Program-made: the position numbers and the translations under genes | Part shown: piece by piece, positions 36,560-48,383 of the stretch | Numbering within the stretch: position 1 is the stretch's first letter | Layout of the letters: each line of letters begins with the position of its first letter | Notes under the pieces: model-generated | What the model was told of the DNA's origin: nothing | Seen by the model: only the letters and a program-made list of their open reading frames with translations | The model's database searches: none | DNA from: Isoetes taiwanensis | Lineage: Eukaryota > Streptophyta > Lycopodiopsida > Isoetales > Isoetaceae | DNA: 64,000 bases | Direction of reading: 5' to 3' | Assembly (NCBI GenBank): GCA_021234155.1 | Contig: JAJEKV010000003.1 | Location: forward strand, 18,462,386 to 18,526,385

Positions 36560-36970
36560 TGACAAACTTTGCACCACAAACGGCGTCATATTCACCACAT
36601 GTGGGGTGGCATGTGGCACCAGGGTGGCGTCATATTCACCACATGTGGTGTGGCATGTGGCACCAAACTGGTGCCACATGACACACCACCTATGGCACCA
36701 CAATGCACCCAAGGCACCACATATGGCAATCCATTACTTCGCACCACAAATGGCGTCAAAGACACCACATGTGGTGCAAAATGTGGATCGATAGTGGTGC
36801 CACATTAGACACCACATGTGGCACCACAATGCAAAGAAGGCACCACATCCGGCAGGCATCCACCACCCCATATGTGGCAGATAGCGTGGTGCAATATTTA
36901 GCAGCGATTGGCACCACATATGGCGGACAATCCACCATTCACAAGTATCACCATATCTAACATCACATAT
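36560..36970. repeat. CACCACATGTGGTG palindrome cluster
   Basis: Many copies of CACCACA(T/A)(G/A)TGG(C/T) and GGCACCACA words on both strands, including exact palindromes near 36594, 36637 and 36760. Confidence 0.85.
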
Positions 36971-37270
36971 GACACTAAGTATAGAAACATATGGAAGCCA
37001 ATTCACTATTCAGATAAGGTACCATTGTTTGGTACTATATGTGACACTACATATGTTACAAACTACATTATTAACATATAATTGGCACCATATGACTGTC
37101 CTGTAACACATTTGGAGCTACATACTACTGTGAACTGAAATTATCCACCACAACTCGAAACTAGCAGCACAAATTTCCTACACATAACTCACAACACACC
37201 CAAATGAAGAAGTAAGTGGTGTACACGATTGTTCAAGCTTGCTAGACCTTTTGGAAAAATTGGTTCAATA

Positions 37271-37664
37271 TTAAATTGCATCATATGGTGGTTCGGAAGA
37301 AGAGGGTTGAAAAGTACCTATTTTTTCAGTGATTTTCCCCGAGATTCTTCTTACAGCTTGAGGAGGCTTGAATTGTGGCCTAGTCATTTCAAGAGAGGAA
37401 GCATCATCTGTGGCAGGTTGCTCTGCTTCCACACTATTTGAAATGCTTGCATGCTTCCTCTTACGTTGGGACGGAGAGTCTTCAGACCCTTTTTCTCTTA
37501 ACTGTTGCCATAAACTCAACCAGATTATTTCTTTTCCTTTTGTGTGAAGGTAATACGCAACAGCCATAGTCTGTGAGGCCATGCCTCCCCAGGCACACTT
37601 CACACTGTGATTTTTTGTAAAGGCACATATATTCATTATACCTCTCCTTGCTCAGATTCTTCAA
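37271..37664 (-). pseudogene. Unrecognised minus-strand ORFs near the right end of the transposon
   Basis: Two overlapping frames: 37664-37482 starts MKNLSKERYNEYMCLYKKSQ, and 37636-37271 includes GSEDSPSQRKRKHASIS and a Ser/Thr-rich tail. A frameshift near 37500 would join CLGRHGLTDYG... to the basic KRKH part. It is possibly the second protein of the transposon. No domain identified. Confidence 0.35.
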
Positions 37665-38090
37665 CCCGCATGATGAAACAAAACAATATTCTAAACAATG
37701 AGAGAATCATGGGCATCCCCGAATCTAGAATGCAACCCCACTGTAAGTGGATTTTCCTAATACTTTCGGTCCCCAAACGGACTTCGATTTCTCTTCTTGC
37801 CATAAATCAGAAATGGTCTTGGCGGATTAAGGGAGCGTGATCAGAGTTTTTGAGGGAAAATGAAAATTCAGAATCAGAAATGGTCTTGCCGGATTAAGGG
37901 AGCGTGATCAGAGTTTTTGAGGGAAAATGATCGTGTACGTTGCTGAATAAGCCTGAATAAGACTGAAAGGACAAAATTTTGAATAAGTAATCATGTGTAT
38001 TTTTGAAAAAATAACTCCCTCTCCCACTACAAATTCGGTAGTTCCCACCACACTTAGCACCCAAAAATGTGGTGCTAAAATGCACGTTTT

Positions 38091-38116
38091 TGTTCCACTA
38101 CAACATGCTTTCACCC
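38091..38116 (-). repeat. Right terminal inverted repeat
   Basis: Ends GCTTTCACCC. Perfect 26-bp inverse of the left end. TGTGGTG words lie immediately inside it. Confidence 0.95.
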
Positions 38117-38933
38117 ATGATCCAAAGGAGCAGGAGTCTGAGGTAAAGAAGCAGAAACCTCTTTGAGAAGCTCCACCTCGGCAGCAATATTAGGATACGG
38201 CTGAGAGCGTGGGCTTTTAGATGTCGATGGTGCTTCTTGACGCTGCTGAGCTCGAGTGGTGGCATGAACATTTGCCAGGGTACGGCCTTCCGCAGCCTGC
38301 ATGAGTTTAAAAATACTCTGTCTCACCTTGGGCATGACGTGAGGCATGAGTTCATCTAGGTCAGGCGCAAAATAAACTTTTTTGTCATCTTCATGTGGTA
38401 CCGTCTCGACAGCAAAAGCTGGTTGCATGTCATGAGGGATGATAGTCAAAGGACGTGAAGCCCTGGTCTGGCGGGAAACCAAACCAACCCAATTTGACGG
38501 CTGCACCGGAGAGTTGAGTGCCTGGTAGATTTCTTCCTGAGCTTGTTGATCCAGAGGATTTGAGGTAGAGGCTGCTTGCTGAGGTCTCTGTTGTTGAGGT
38601 GGCCGTGGTGGCTTTCTCAAAACAGGACGTGGGCCTTATTTACCATTGGCAACCCACAGCTGATAAGCCGTGAGGCGTACTGAAGCAGGCTGATTTGTGC
38701 CAGGAAGTTGGACTTGAACTTGAGGAAGTTGAGGGCATGCCGTGGTGGTATGACCCCATTCGTGACAATGATAACACTGAGCTTTTGAAGGATCAAAAGG
38801 AGGACGGGAGCCTTGTCCCCGTGACTGCTGAGGTTGTTGCGTTTGTTGATATTGTTGAGGTTGTTGAGCTTGATATGGCTGAGGCTGATATGGTTGTTGT
38901 TGTTGAGGCGTGGTCTGTACTTGAAAAACCATC
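38117..38933 (-). pseudogene. gag: Gypsy copy A: gag C-terminus
   Basis: On the minus strand from 38932: a Gln-rich stretch, a zinc knuckle CYHCHEWGHTTTAC, a Pro/Gln spacer, then DLDELMPHVMPKVRQSIFKL and an Ala/Glu-rich part to the DNA transposon border. It is collinear with copy B at 58620-59440. An indel near 38620 separates two frames. The gag N-terminus would lie beyond the chromovirus that starts at 38934 and is not in the window. Confidence 0.85.
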
Positions 38934-40501
38934 TGTGACGTCCCCTACTCATATACGGTGCACTCACCGTATACAAACAGGTGTTCATCCCCCATACCAG
39001 CTCCATGCTGATACAAGGCCCTCCACGTGTCACTGCAACCTTGATGAGTTACAGTGGGAAGAATGAAGGGGTCATTTTACCCTGTCTTCCTTCAGGGCCT
39101 ACCTAGCTGCGGAAGCGTAAACATACATGTTGATGTTAGTATACAACATCAACATCACATGACCATCACGAAGAATGGCTCACCACATATCTGCATAGAC
39201 AAAGATCAATACATCACATATGGAAATCCTACCCAAAGCTCAGACTCAGAGGGGATGGCTGGCGGCTTGGGTCTCCAGATGAATTCATGGCAAATGGATT
39301 TGGCTGGCATAAGAACATGGCTTAGGGTAGTCCACTCCATCCGCCCCTCCTGTGCACACTTTGCAGAGTAGGTTGAAAAGTGTTGGGACCTGACTGTAGC
39401 CCGCCAGATGCATAGCCCAGGGGGCTATTCCTGGGTTGCATTCCCCAGTTCCGATGGGGCAGGTAGGGATCACTCCCTCCAGAGATTGGCATGCTGACTC
39501 AAGGTAAGTAGAGGGCCACTGCCCGTACTCGACTTGAACTCCATGGAAGGTGAACACCACCCCAAGAGTGTCGAACCCATGCAAAGCCCTCACGCAGTGG
39601 CAGAGCATTAGGTCTAGTGCACAATAGTCCCCGATAGGCTTTACTACCAGAGGGACGTGATCATGAGTCAGGACATGAACTTCCTTATAAGCCAATCTGG
39701 CCCCTTCACCCACAACCAGGTGTGGCTTTTGTACACAGGCCGAATTTAATAGTGCATTAAAGAGGGCTTGCTAGGAGCATCAACTACCAGGCTTTAAGGT
39801 CTCTACCCCTCTTCCTAATACAATGAGTCCACAGAGATCATCATCACATACATATCACAGAAGAACTAAAGAATGAGATTTAATCTAAATCACAGAGTTA
39901 GGTTGTTTAGTTATGGCTTGGTATCTAGAGATCTAGATGGCTGCTATGGGCCATTCAATAGGCTAAACCTACTTATTCACTGCCTGGGAGGTGGATTAGA
40001 CTATTGAATTGGCAAAATACCTGGTCCCTGGCTTGCTCCTCCTGCTCTGAACTCGACCATGCTGCAGAACTGCTAGAAGATGAAGAAAGGGAAGCTGATG
40101 AGCTAGACTGCTCAGACAGACTTTGGGAAGCGAGATTGGCTCTTGGAGCAAGCAAAACAGAGCCCTAGAAGGCTGTGGACGAAAATGGAAAGTTAGGGTT
40201 ACATATGCTTATATAGACTAGGGGTTAGGGCTAGGGTTTCCCATTATCCCTTTGAGCATGTGGGATAAATGGTGTGGCCCACTTGCCTTTATTAACTAAG
40301 TGGCATAAAGTGTACACATGGATAAATGTGTACACATGGATAAATGTGCACATAACTAAGTGTGCACATACTTGCAAGTTGCCCCCTAGGGTGCTACTTG
40401 GTTGGCTACACGTCGGCGTACATGTCAATCGGGATGGCGTGTACGCGTGACGGGCAGTACAGTATACGTCCTGGGACCGTATACTGTGCTGGAACGTCAC
40501 A
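38934..40501 (-). repeat. 3' LTR of the chromovirus
   Basis: 1568 bp bounded by TGTGACG...CGTCACA. Near one border is the perfect inverted repeat TACGGTG-CACT-CACCGTA (38953-38972 region), and near the other ACAGTATACG...CGTATACTGT (40460-40488 region). A minus-strand ORF of 142 codons (39713-39285) is only LTR sequence and is frameshifted in the other LTR copy. Confidence 0.92.
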
Positions 40502-40514
40502 TTCTCCCCACCTT
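40502..40514 (-). promoter_or_regulatory. Polypurine tract of the chromovirus
   Basis: The minus strand reads AAGGTGGGGAGAA directly before the 3' LTR, the position of the plus-strand DNA primer. Confidence 0.85.
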
Positions 40515-41360
40515 GAAATGATGTTGTCCGCAGCATCGTGGGTCTCCCCACCTTGGGATCTTCTTGTCCTGCAACCAACTTGATGCATACACTTTATTAC
40601 TATTATACTTACGCAATTATTAAGATTACTCTAAGGTAATATTTTTAAAACATTACTACGACATTGCATTATTCAATAACTTATCAATTCATAACTCCAT
40701 TAAAACAAGGTACTTATTAGCCTCACTTAACACAACATTTAAGTTTATCAAAGTTTAACAATTCCATATACAATTATCCTTCAAGGTACCCTTCATTCCT
40801 TGCAACACATTCCAACAAAATTTGTGTTGCAAGTCTTTGTAGCTCGACCTCCTTGCCCTCCGGAGCGCTCTATTGGCCTGCAGGTCGACACTACATTAGT
40901 ACCATTTTAATTATTAATAGAATTATGGTTATAAGGTAACCACCCATCTAATTAACTAAATGGATGTATGACTAATCTCCCGGCGTAGGAAGAGGATGCT
41001 TCTTCCATCGTGGCCGTGGAGACAGCACCCTATAATGCCTAGGATGACACTCATGCCTACACCTTTAGTTGCCTTGGGCGTGAAGGTGGCGTCCTTCCCG
41101 TAGGCATTGATTAGAGGTGTTTTCCTATCAATGCATTCCTGAATGGCCTCTTATCTCTCGAGGTCATCTACTTCCGTGGGACGGAAGTAGACTTTTTAAT
41201 CTACCTTACACTAATCCAAGCAGCACCGCGGTCATGTCGATGACATTACACCACGTCCTAGAGATCACCGTAGCGGTCCCATCATCGGTAAATACGCATG
41301 CAACCCATACTTAGCATAGGCTGCATGCGTAGATTAATCTTAACTACACATGAAATTAAT
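40515..41360 (-). other. 3' untranslated part of the chromovirus
   Basis: About 850 bp between the chromodomain stop and the PPT, with no ORF of note on the coding strand. Confidence 0.6.
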
Positions 41361-44300
41361 CTAAGCACAAATCGACATGCCTGAGCCGATTTCTTCGGAG
41401 ATGACCTTGCCGTCCCATTGCTCCATAAACTGTGGGTACTGCTTTATTAGGTCCTTCTTAAGTACCCATGTCGCGTCTTCCACCGGCAAGTGTTTCCACT
41501 TGACCAAATATTGGAGAAACTCTGATCTCCTTGTTTTCTTGAAGGCTTTATCAAGAATCAATTCTGGAACTATCTCCAGCTGCTCTTCTGTCATTTCCAA
41601 CAACGTTGGAGTGTCCAAGACTTCTTCTGGATTTGAAGTATGCTTCTTCAACAAACTCACGTGGAAGACTTTATGAATTTTTAGGTGTGCTGGCAGCTCT
41701 CTTGTAGGATTGGTTACATACTCTCTTGGCTATTCTAAAAGGCCCAGCCCACCTTGGAGCAAGCTTCTTACAATTTTCGATGCGGAGCTTCGCCTGCTTC
41801 ACTTTGATCTTGAGCCAGACGTTGTCGCCAACCTGGAACTCTCTGACCGTCTGATACTTGTCGGCGACGCTCTTTTGTCGACTCCTTGCTGCAAGAAGAT
41901 ATCCTCGGACCTCTTCTACCAGCTGCTGCATGTCGGCCAACATTTGCTACGAAATCTCTACTTTTGACACAGGATTGTGCCAAGTGTCTGGAGTTAGACA
42001 TTGGTAGCCGTAGTTGATCATGAACGGCGACATCTGGGATGATTCCTGCTTGGTGCTATTATAAGCGAACTCAACCAAGTGAATATAATCTTCCCACTTA
42101 CTCTGCTTGTTCCAGACATAGTTTCGTAGCATATCTTCCAAAATTCTGTTGGTCCGTTCCGTTTGCCCATCCGTCTGAGGATGATAGGCCGTGTTCATGG
42201 ACAGTTTCGTCTGGATTGTCGCAAAAAGATCCTGCCAAAAGGCACTCATGAACTTCGGGTCTCTGACGGAGATGATCTCTCTCGGCATGCCATGGAGCCT
42301 GAAGATTTTTTTGGTGAAGAGAATCGCCGTATCCAAGGCTGTGTCGATAGTCCTGCAAGGCACAAAGTGTGCCATCTTTGACAACTTGTCGACCACAACC
42401 ATCAAGGCATCTTTCCCTCTTACTGTCCTCGGAAGCCCTGTTATGAAGTCCATACTGATGACCTCCCACTTAGCGTTCGGCATCGCTAATGGTTCCAATG
42501 CCCCTGGAATCCGAAGCTGCTCTGCCTTCGTCTGCTGACACAGCTGACACTCTTTGATGTAGCGAGCTATCTGCTTCTTCATCCCTGGCCAATAATAGCT
42601 GCTGCGCACTTTGAAATATGTCTTCATAAATCCTGCGTGGCCAGCTATTGGACTGTTGTGGGTGTCGTGGAGAATCAACTTCCTCACCCCTGATGATTCA
42701 GGCACACACAACTTGTTCTTATGGTACAAAAGGTTACCTTCCTTCTTAAAATTTTTGAAGGTCTCCCTCTCCTTATCTGTTCTTGCCTCCTTGCACAAGC
42801 TCGCCCACACTTCCTTGAAGTCTGCATCTGTCGGCAAGGTTTCTTCGATCTTCTTTCCGAAGTCGCTGGTGAGCGTCGAAATTGCATTGCAGTGCATTCT
42901 TGTTGTCAGAGGATGCCTTGAAAGCGCATCTGCTACCACATTGAGCTTCCCCGGCTTATAAACTATATCAAAGTCATATTCTTCGAGGAACTCCATCCAC
43001 CTTCGCTACCTCAGGTTGAGATGTGGTTGCGTGAACACATATTGGAGACTCTGATGGTCTGTGTCCAACTAGAACTTCCTCCCCAACAGGTAGTGCCTCC
43101 AAATTCTTAGTGCTCTGAAAACTTCAAGCAACTCTTGATCATGAGTCGGGTAGCGCGTTTCGGCGTCGTTCATCTTCCGAGAGTCATAAGCCACTACTCG
43201 CTCTTCCTGCATCAGCACTGCACTTGTAGCAATCTTACTTGCATCCGTCGCCACAAGCTTATCCTTCTCTGGGTCTGGCAGGGTTAAGACGAGAGCGGTT
43301 GTCAAAGCTTCCTTCAACATTTCGAATCCTGCTTGGGCTTTCTTCTGCCAATGATCTGCCCAATCCTTAACTTTTTCTGCCCTCGTCAAATCCGTTAGTG
43401 GGGCCGCTATTTTTGCAAAGTTCTTCCCGTACTTCCTGTAGTACCCTGCTAGGCCAAGAAAGCTTCTGACCTCGTGGATGTTCTTCGGCGCCGGCCACTG
43501 TATGACTGCTTCAATCTTGGCAGGATCCGTCAAAATTCCCTCCGATGAGATCACATGACCCAGTATTCCATCCTCTCCGTTGCGAAGTGGCACTTCAACA
43601 ACTTATCGTACAACTGGTGCCTCCTTAGCTTCTCGAGCACTCTCCTTAGGTGTTGTACATGCTCTTCAAGGGATTTGCTGTACACTAGAATATCATCAAA
43701 GAATACTATGACAAAAGTGTCCAAAAACTCCCTGAAGATGTCATTCATAAGGAAGTGCATACTTATTCTTGATGGTGTGCTTGTTTAGCTGCATATAATC
43801 TATGCACATCCTCAAGCTGCTATCCTTCTTCTTCACAAAAAGGATGGGTGCCCCAAATGGTGAGACGCTAGGTCTAATGAACCCTAGGTCAAGCAACTCC
43901 TGCAATTGCTTCTTTAACTCGGTCAGCTCTTGCGTCGTCATCCTGTACGGAGCTTTGCTCGTCGGCTTCATACCTGGCTCGAGTGCTATCTCGCACTCGA
44001 CTCCCCTGTAAGAAGGAAGCTGCTTGATCTCGTCTGGGAAGAGATCATGGAACTCCTTGATCAACTTAGCTATCTGCTTTGGCAACTTGCTGAGCACCTT
44101 ATCTTCCTTGCTTTCCTCTGACTCGGGCTCTTCGATCTGAAGCTTGAAGATATAGGCTATCTGCTCATTCTTTATGCACTTGAGCAACCGCTTACTAGAC
44201 ATACACTGCATGATAGGAACAACTTGCTTACCTGTAATTTCTATGATTTTGCCGTTGGGCGCCGTGAGGGTCACCTTCCGCTTCCCACAATCAATGAGGG

Positions 44301-45973
44301 CTCCTGCTGGTCCAAGATACTCCATTCCTATGATCAAATCATACCTCCCGATATTCATCACTTCTGCCCCCATTTGGATGTTAATCCCTGGCAAGTCGAT
44401 GTCGAAGTTTATCTTCTTGCCTGTCGTGTGTGTCACTGCCCCGCTTGCTAACACCACGGGTCTCGGCTTTGACTTCAACGGCTTGAGCTTCAACATCTCA
44501 ACCATTCTTGGGGATACAAAGTTGTAGGTGCTCCCCGTATCTATCAGGACTATGAATGATTTGGCCTTGGCCTTCCCTACTGTGGAGATTACCTGATACT
44601 GATTCTCTGCTTGGACTGTGTCTATGGCAGCAAAAATGTGGCACTCACCCTGAATGAAATTGCGTGCCTCCCCGCCGTCGTCGTCAGAGGGAGTCTCCCA
44701 TCCACCCAACTCTGCTAGCGCCACATTCATGACAAAGGGGTAGTTCATTGTTCTATGGCCTGGCTGGAAGCACTTGAAACAAAGCTGTTTCTCTATGCAC
44801 TCCTGTCTCTTCTCCTTGGGCATTGCTTGCAAAAAGGACTGCACTGCTTTCGAGTAGTTTGACCCTTCTTGCTTATCCTTGAAGGGAACTTGTTTCTTCT
44901 TCCGTTGCCTCCCATAATTGCCACTGTATGGAGCGTTTGCTGGACCTGGGCTAGCTGCTCTAGGGCTATAACTCCCTGTTGCTTTGCCCTTATCCTGATA
45001 GTATTGCTGTCTCTGCCCGCTGTTCTGAGGGCCGGATCCTTGCAGGCTAACTGCTTTCGACTCCGCTTCCAGAACTGTTCGAGGGTTAATTGCTCTTACC
45101 AGCTTCCTTATCTCTTCATTTAATCCCTCGATGTACCCTTCCACTGCATGGCGTTCGCTCAACTTCGGCACATATAACCTAAGTTTCATGAACTCTTCTG
45201 TGTATTTCTGCATGGTCCTGCTGCCCTGCTGAAGGCGATAGAATTGCTGCATCATGTGACATTTGTGCTCCCTTGGCACGTAGTGGCGCTTGAATTGAAT
45301 GCCTTTGCAAATTTCTTGAATCTGCAGCTATCCCTGCTCAACCCATGGGCCTTGGCATAGCCCTTCCACCAAATGCGAGCTGCTCCCTTAAGGTTGGCTG
45401 TTGCCACCCTGTCTTTGTCTTTGTCCTTCATTCCATATGCATTCCCATATTCGCTCATCTCATCTAGCCAAGCCTCTGCCTCCATGCCTGACCTACTGTC
45501 ACCCGAGAATTACTTGAGCTTTCTGGCCTTCCATACATTACCCAGCGCCGAGTCTACTTTCTTCTGGTAGTCTGAGCTCTTTGTGTCCTTGTGTCTGCCG
45601 CCTCTACGGTCCTGCACCTGTTCCACCTCTTCCTCGGAATCAGAGTCTGAATCCGAGCTTGAGTCGGAGGATTCCGTGCTGGGGGATCTCCTTCTCTTGC
45701 TCTTCCTCTTGTCCTTTCCCGTCTTCTGAGGTGGTGCCTCCGGCAACTGGACGTTGTCATCTGGGCCAACTCCTGCTTATGCTGCTAAGAAGGCCTTTAT
45801 CTCTTGAAGGTCCGACCTCATCTCCGATATCTCCTCTTCGGGGGTCATGGGGCCGAATTCTTCATAGAGGTTCCTTGCCGGGTGCTGCCTAGCTGACGTC
45901 TGTTCATCTCTATGGACTCGCCGCTCTTGTTCATCTGTTCCTGGACCTCTAGCTGCATATACAAGTAGGTCAT
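41361..45973 (-). pseudogene. gag-pol: Chromovirus gag-pol with integrase chromodomain
   Basis: Order on the minus strand: gag start near 45973; an acidic/Ser-rich stretch; capsid part ([26 protein letters not shown]); zinc knuckle [14 protein letters not shown], where the last Cys is Tyr; protease [13 protein letters not shown] start [20 protein letters not shown]; after a deletion at about 43750, [17 protein letters not shown]; RNase [16 protein letters not shown]; integrase zinc domain HNSPIAGHAGFMKT...CQLCQ; core with VVVDKLSKMAHF, SVRDPKFMS and QTDGQTERTN; a GPY/F-like segment APRWAGPFRI; and a chromodomain (PELILDKAFKK...YLVKWKHLPVEDATWV) ending at 41361. The deletion after KYALP removes about 70 RT codons including the first catalytic Asp. 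Frameshifts occur near 41945, 43070 and 45270. Confidence 0.93.
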
Positions 45974-46492
45974 AGCCTTACGGTTAGCTTTATTTGTTCT
46001 ATTGCATTATATGTGTTTGTTGGTATAGTTGTGGAACAAAATACATCAACAAAACATTTAGAGTGCAAAAGAAAATGTATTTATATATATATTAACTTGA
46101 TTACAATGCCTCCGGGATCAAGAGTCTAACTATTCTTGGAATCGCCGGTAGGATGGGTTATCCTGAAGAAACTTCTTAACTTGGTTCGTTCCTACCGAGC
46201 GTCCCAAGTTCCTGAGGATGTTCGTTGATGACCCGCCCTGCAAGGCTTGCACCAAGTCTTCTACCCTGCGGTCGGAAGTGTAAGCCGCGGTCATTACTAG
46301 TCTTCCCTGCCGTCGGTAGGGTACGGCGAAGTCGAAGATGTCAAGTCCATCGTTCTCTTGACTAGGATGACGTGGTCAACTGTTGGGAGCAGTCGAGCAT
46401 GCCTACCAAAGCCGAGAGTGCGATGAGCATGAACACTCCTTCTTCGCCCCTTGGGCTGAACTTGCGGTGTATGACCGCAATCCTTCCGTCCA
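45974..46492 (-). other. Spacer between ORF2 and gag
   Basis: About 520 bp without a conserved ORF on the minus strand. It could serve as the gag leader or splice region if the extra ORFs are on separate messages. Confidence 0.4.
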
Positions 46493-47700
46493 TCAATAGA
46501 GCCTTAGTGACCTGTCCCTGCCCCTCGCTGTTGATTCGTCGTCAGGTCGGCCACCGGTTCTATGTCTTCCCGCATATTCGTCGACGTCAATCTCTGTGAG
46601 TTCTCCGTAGTCCCTGACTGTCGATGTGATTCGCCTGAGGTCGATCTCGCCTCTTCTTTCTGTGGGGGCTGGTGTCGAAGAACTCGGCATCAAAATGTTC
46701 GTGGTCTTGCCACGGATCCCCATCCGTTCCTGGATGGCGTAGAATTCTTCTTCAGACGGCAGATCCCGAGCTTCCATCATTTGCCGGATGCTGCTGTATG
46801 CCTGGATATCTGAAGTCGACTCCCCGGTGTAGGTGTTGGCTTCTGTTATCTGGATTGGGAAGTCGGAAGCCTCCCGGTCGATGAACTCAAGTCATCCAGA
46901 TTTGGTTGTTGCCGCAGAAGGTACAGCAACTCATCAAGTCGGTACTCCCTGGCTCTGCATTCGGGGAGGTTCTGGATGTCGCTGAGGAGCAGGTACTCCT
47001 GGCCGTTGATGATGATGGGGGCTAGGCTTGTGATACCTAGCCCGAGCGGGGGAGTGATCCTGAGGGTCTGCTGGTCCTGTTCGAAGATCGGTATCTCCTG
47101 CTCTGCTAGTTGCCGCTCTTGTTCGGGGTCGAGCTCGATGTAGTCTTCGTCATCCGAGTCGATTGCTTCATCTTCGGCTCTGCCTTCTTGCTCCGCTTGA
47201 TACTGCAATAGGAGCTGACCTTCCGCTGAGGAGGTTAAGGGGTCTACGTCCATGGCAGGGATGGAGGTTTCCCCGATTGGGTTCTGGGCATGGTGGGAAA
47301 GAAAGATGGCTAGGGCAGCGGTGTAGGAGAAATACTTGGTCCTATTAGCTGACATGACCATGTAATCTGGCAACCTAGCAACTTTATTGGTCAGATACTT
47401 GGCAATGTTGGGGACATCACCTAAGGCTGCTTGGAGGGACTGCCTAGGAACAAAATATCCAGTGCAAGGGGGGAGCTGTACTAAGGACGGTCCTACCCTA
47501 GCTTGGAACTCCGTCATGACTTTCATATAGGCTGGGGTTGCCTGCATAGTGGCTTGGACATCTATCTCCTTCTGGAAAACCTGGAAAATGACGTTGACAT
47601 CAGCCTTAGCTACATGGGCACTGGCGCTGTACCATCGCCTAAAATCTGCAGTTGCCATTGATCTTGAGGGGATTGGACTAACAAACAGCTGTTGAAGCAC
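46493..47700 (-). pseudogene. ORF2 of the chromovirus, unknown protein
   Basis: The minus strand is open from 47700 to 46846 and, after a frameshift near 46880, continues to 46493, about 400 codons in all. The likely start is the Met at 47658 (MATADFRRWYSASAHVAKAD). The first half is helical and resembles a small folded domain (PLPPCTGYF, LPDYMVMSANRTKYF). The middle is acidic (AIDSDDEDYIELDPEQERQL) and the end is mixed (DLPSEEEFYAIQERM; ELTEIDVDEYAG). No known domain is recognised. It lies between the H3-like ORF and gag, in the same direction, and is preceded by two copies of the ~70-bp hairpin. The frameshift could be a mutation of this copy. Confidence 0.65.
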
Positions 47701-47972
47701 CTAAGAGAGCTGAAAGATCGCCTAAAAGCTCGGGAGCAAACTTGTAGGATGCTAAGTGAGAAATGGGGGCCTATTTATAGACAAGGGGAAAACCCTAATT
47801 TTTGGATGACTTGAAAAGATCTTGGGGTTGGTCAAATCTCACCTATTTTGAGGTCAAAATGGGGATTGGAAAGCTAATTTGAGGGTTTAACATGAATAAG
47901 ACTATCTAATGAACCTATTGCAACAAACTTGAGGTCAATTGGAGGTGGCATGCTAGAGAAATTGCTGAAAGG

Positions 47973-48042
47973 ACTCACGGTGTGCGCTGGAAGGCCAACC
48001 TAAAGTTTAGGTTGAGGTCCTGGCGCATACCGTGAGACATTT
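47973..48042. repeat. Hairpin repeat copy 1
   Basis: Outer arms CTCACGGTGTGCGC and GCGCATACCGTGAG pair with one mismatch. Inner arms AACCTAAA and TTTAGGTT pair exactly. Followed by ACATTT. It lies upstream of ORF2 on the element's coding strand. Confidence 0.9.
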
Positions 48043-48174
48043 GGCCCAATTTGGTCAAAACTTATCCAAACAAGATGAGCTAAGAGTCAAAACATGATGC
48101 TCTCGCCGAGATATGCAAGATTGACCCCTTACTTGGCCGATTTGGAGATGTTTGGGACTAGTTTGGGTGTGAAA

Positions 48175-48245
48175 GACTCACCGTGTGTGCTGGGAGGCCG
48201 ACCCAAAGTTTAGTTTTGGGTCCTGGCGCATACCGTGAGACATTT
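48175..48245. repeat. Hairpin repeat copy 2
   Basis: Same layout as copy 1 with changes in both arms (CTCACCGTGTGTGC outer; CCCAAAG...TTTTGGG inner). The CTGGCGCATACCGTGAGACA block is identical to that of copy 1. Confidence 0.9.
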
Positions 48246-48383
48246 CTCATTAATTGACCTTAAAATGTCCAATTTGACTAAAACAAAAGGCAATTATTGC
48301 TAATTCAATCTAATTAACAACAATTATACACTTATAATTTACTCAAAACAACTTTGTATTCACAAAAGTTATTGTTTACAAAA

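Larger units (their letters stand above)
27435..38116 (+). mobile_element. 10.7-kb DNA transposon of unassigned superfamily
   Basis: Perfect 26-bp terminal inverted repeats (27435-27460 and 38091-38116, starting GGGTGAAAGC). Similarity continues inward for roughly 100 bp with gaps (blocks AATGTGGTGGGA and AAATTTGT near both ends). The two flanks are adjacent parts of one gypsy gag-protease reading frame, as the uninterrupted copy B at 58600-58640 shows. Flanking bases AGGA (left) and ATGA (right) look like a 4-bp target duplication with one change. It contains a basic ORF, a decayed DDE-like transposase on the plus strand, several small ORFs on both strands and at least five GTGGTG/CACCAC-rich repeat blocks. 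Confidence 0.85.

Noticed and set aside
39285-39713. 142-codon minus-strand ORF in the chromovirus 3' LTR
   Set aside because: It lies wholly in the LTR and is frameshifted in the other LTR copy (62430-62717); no domain.
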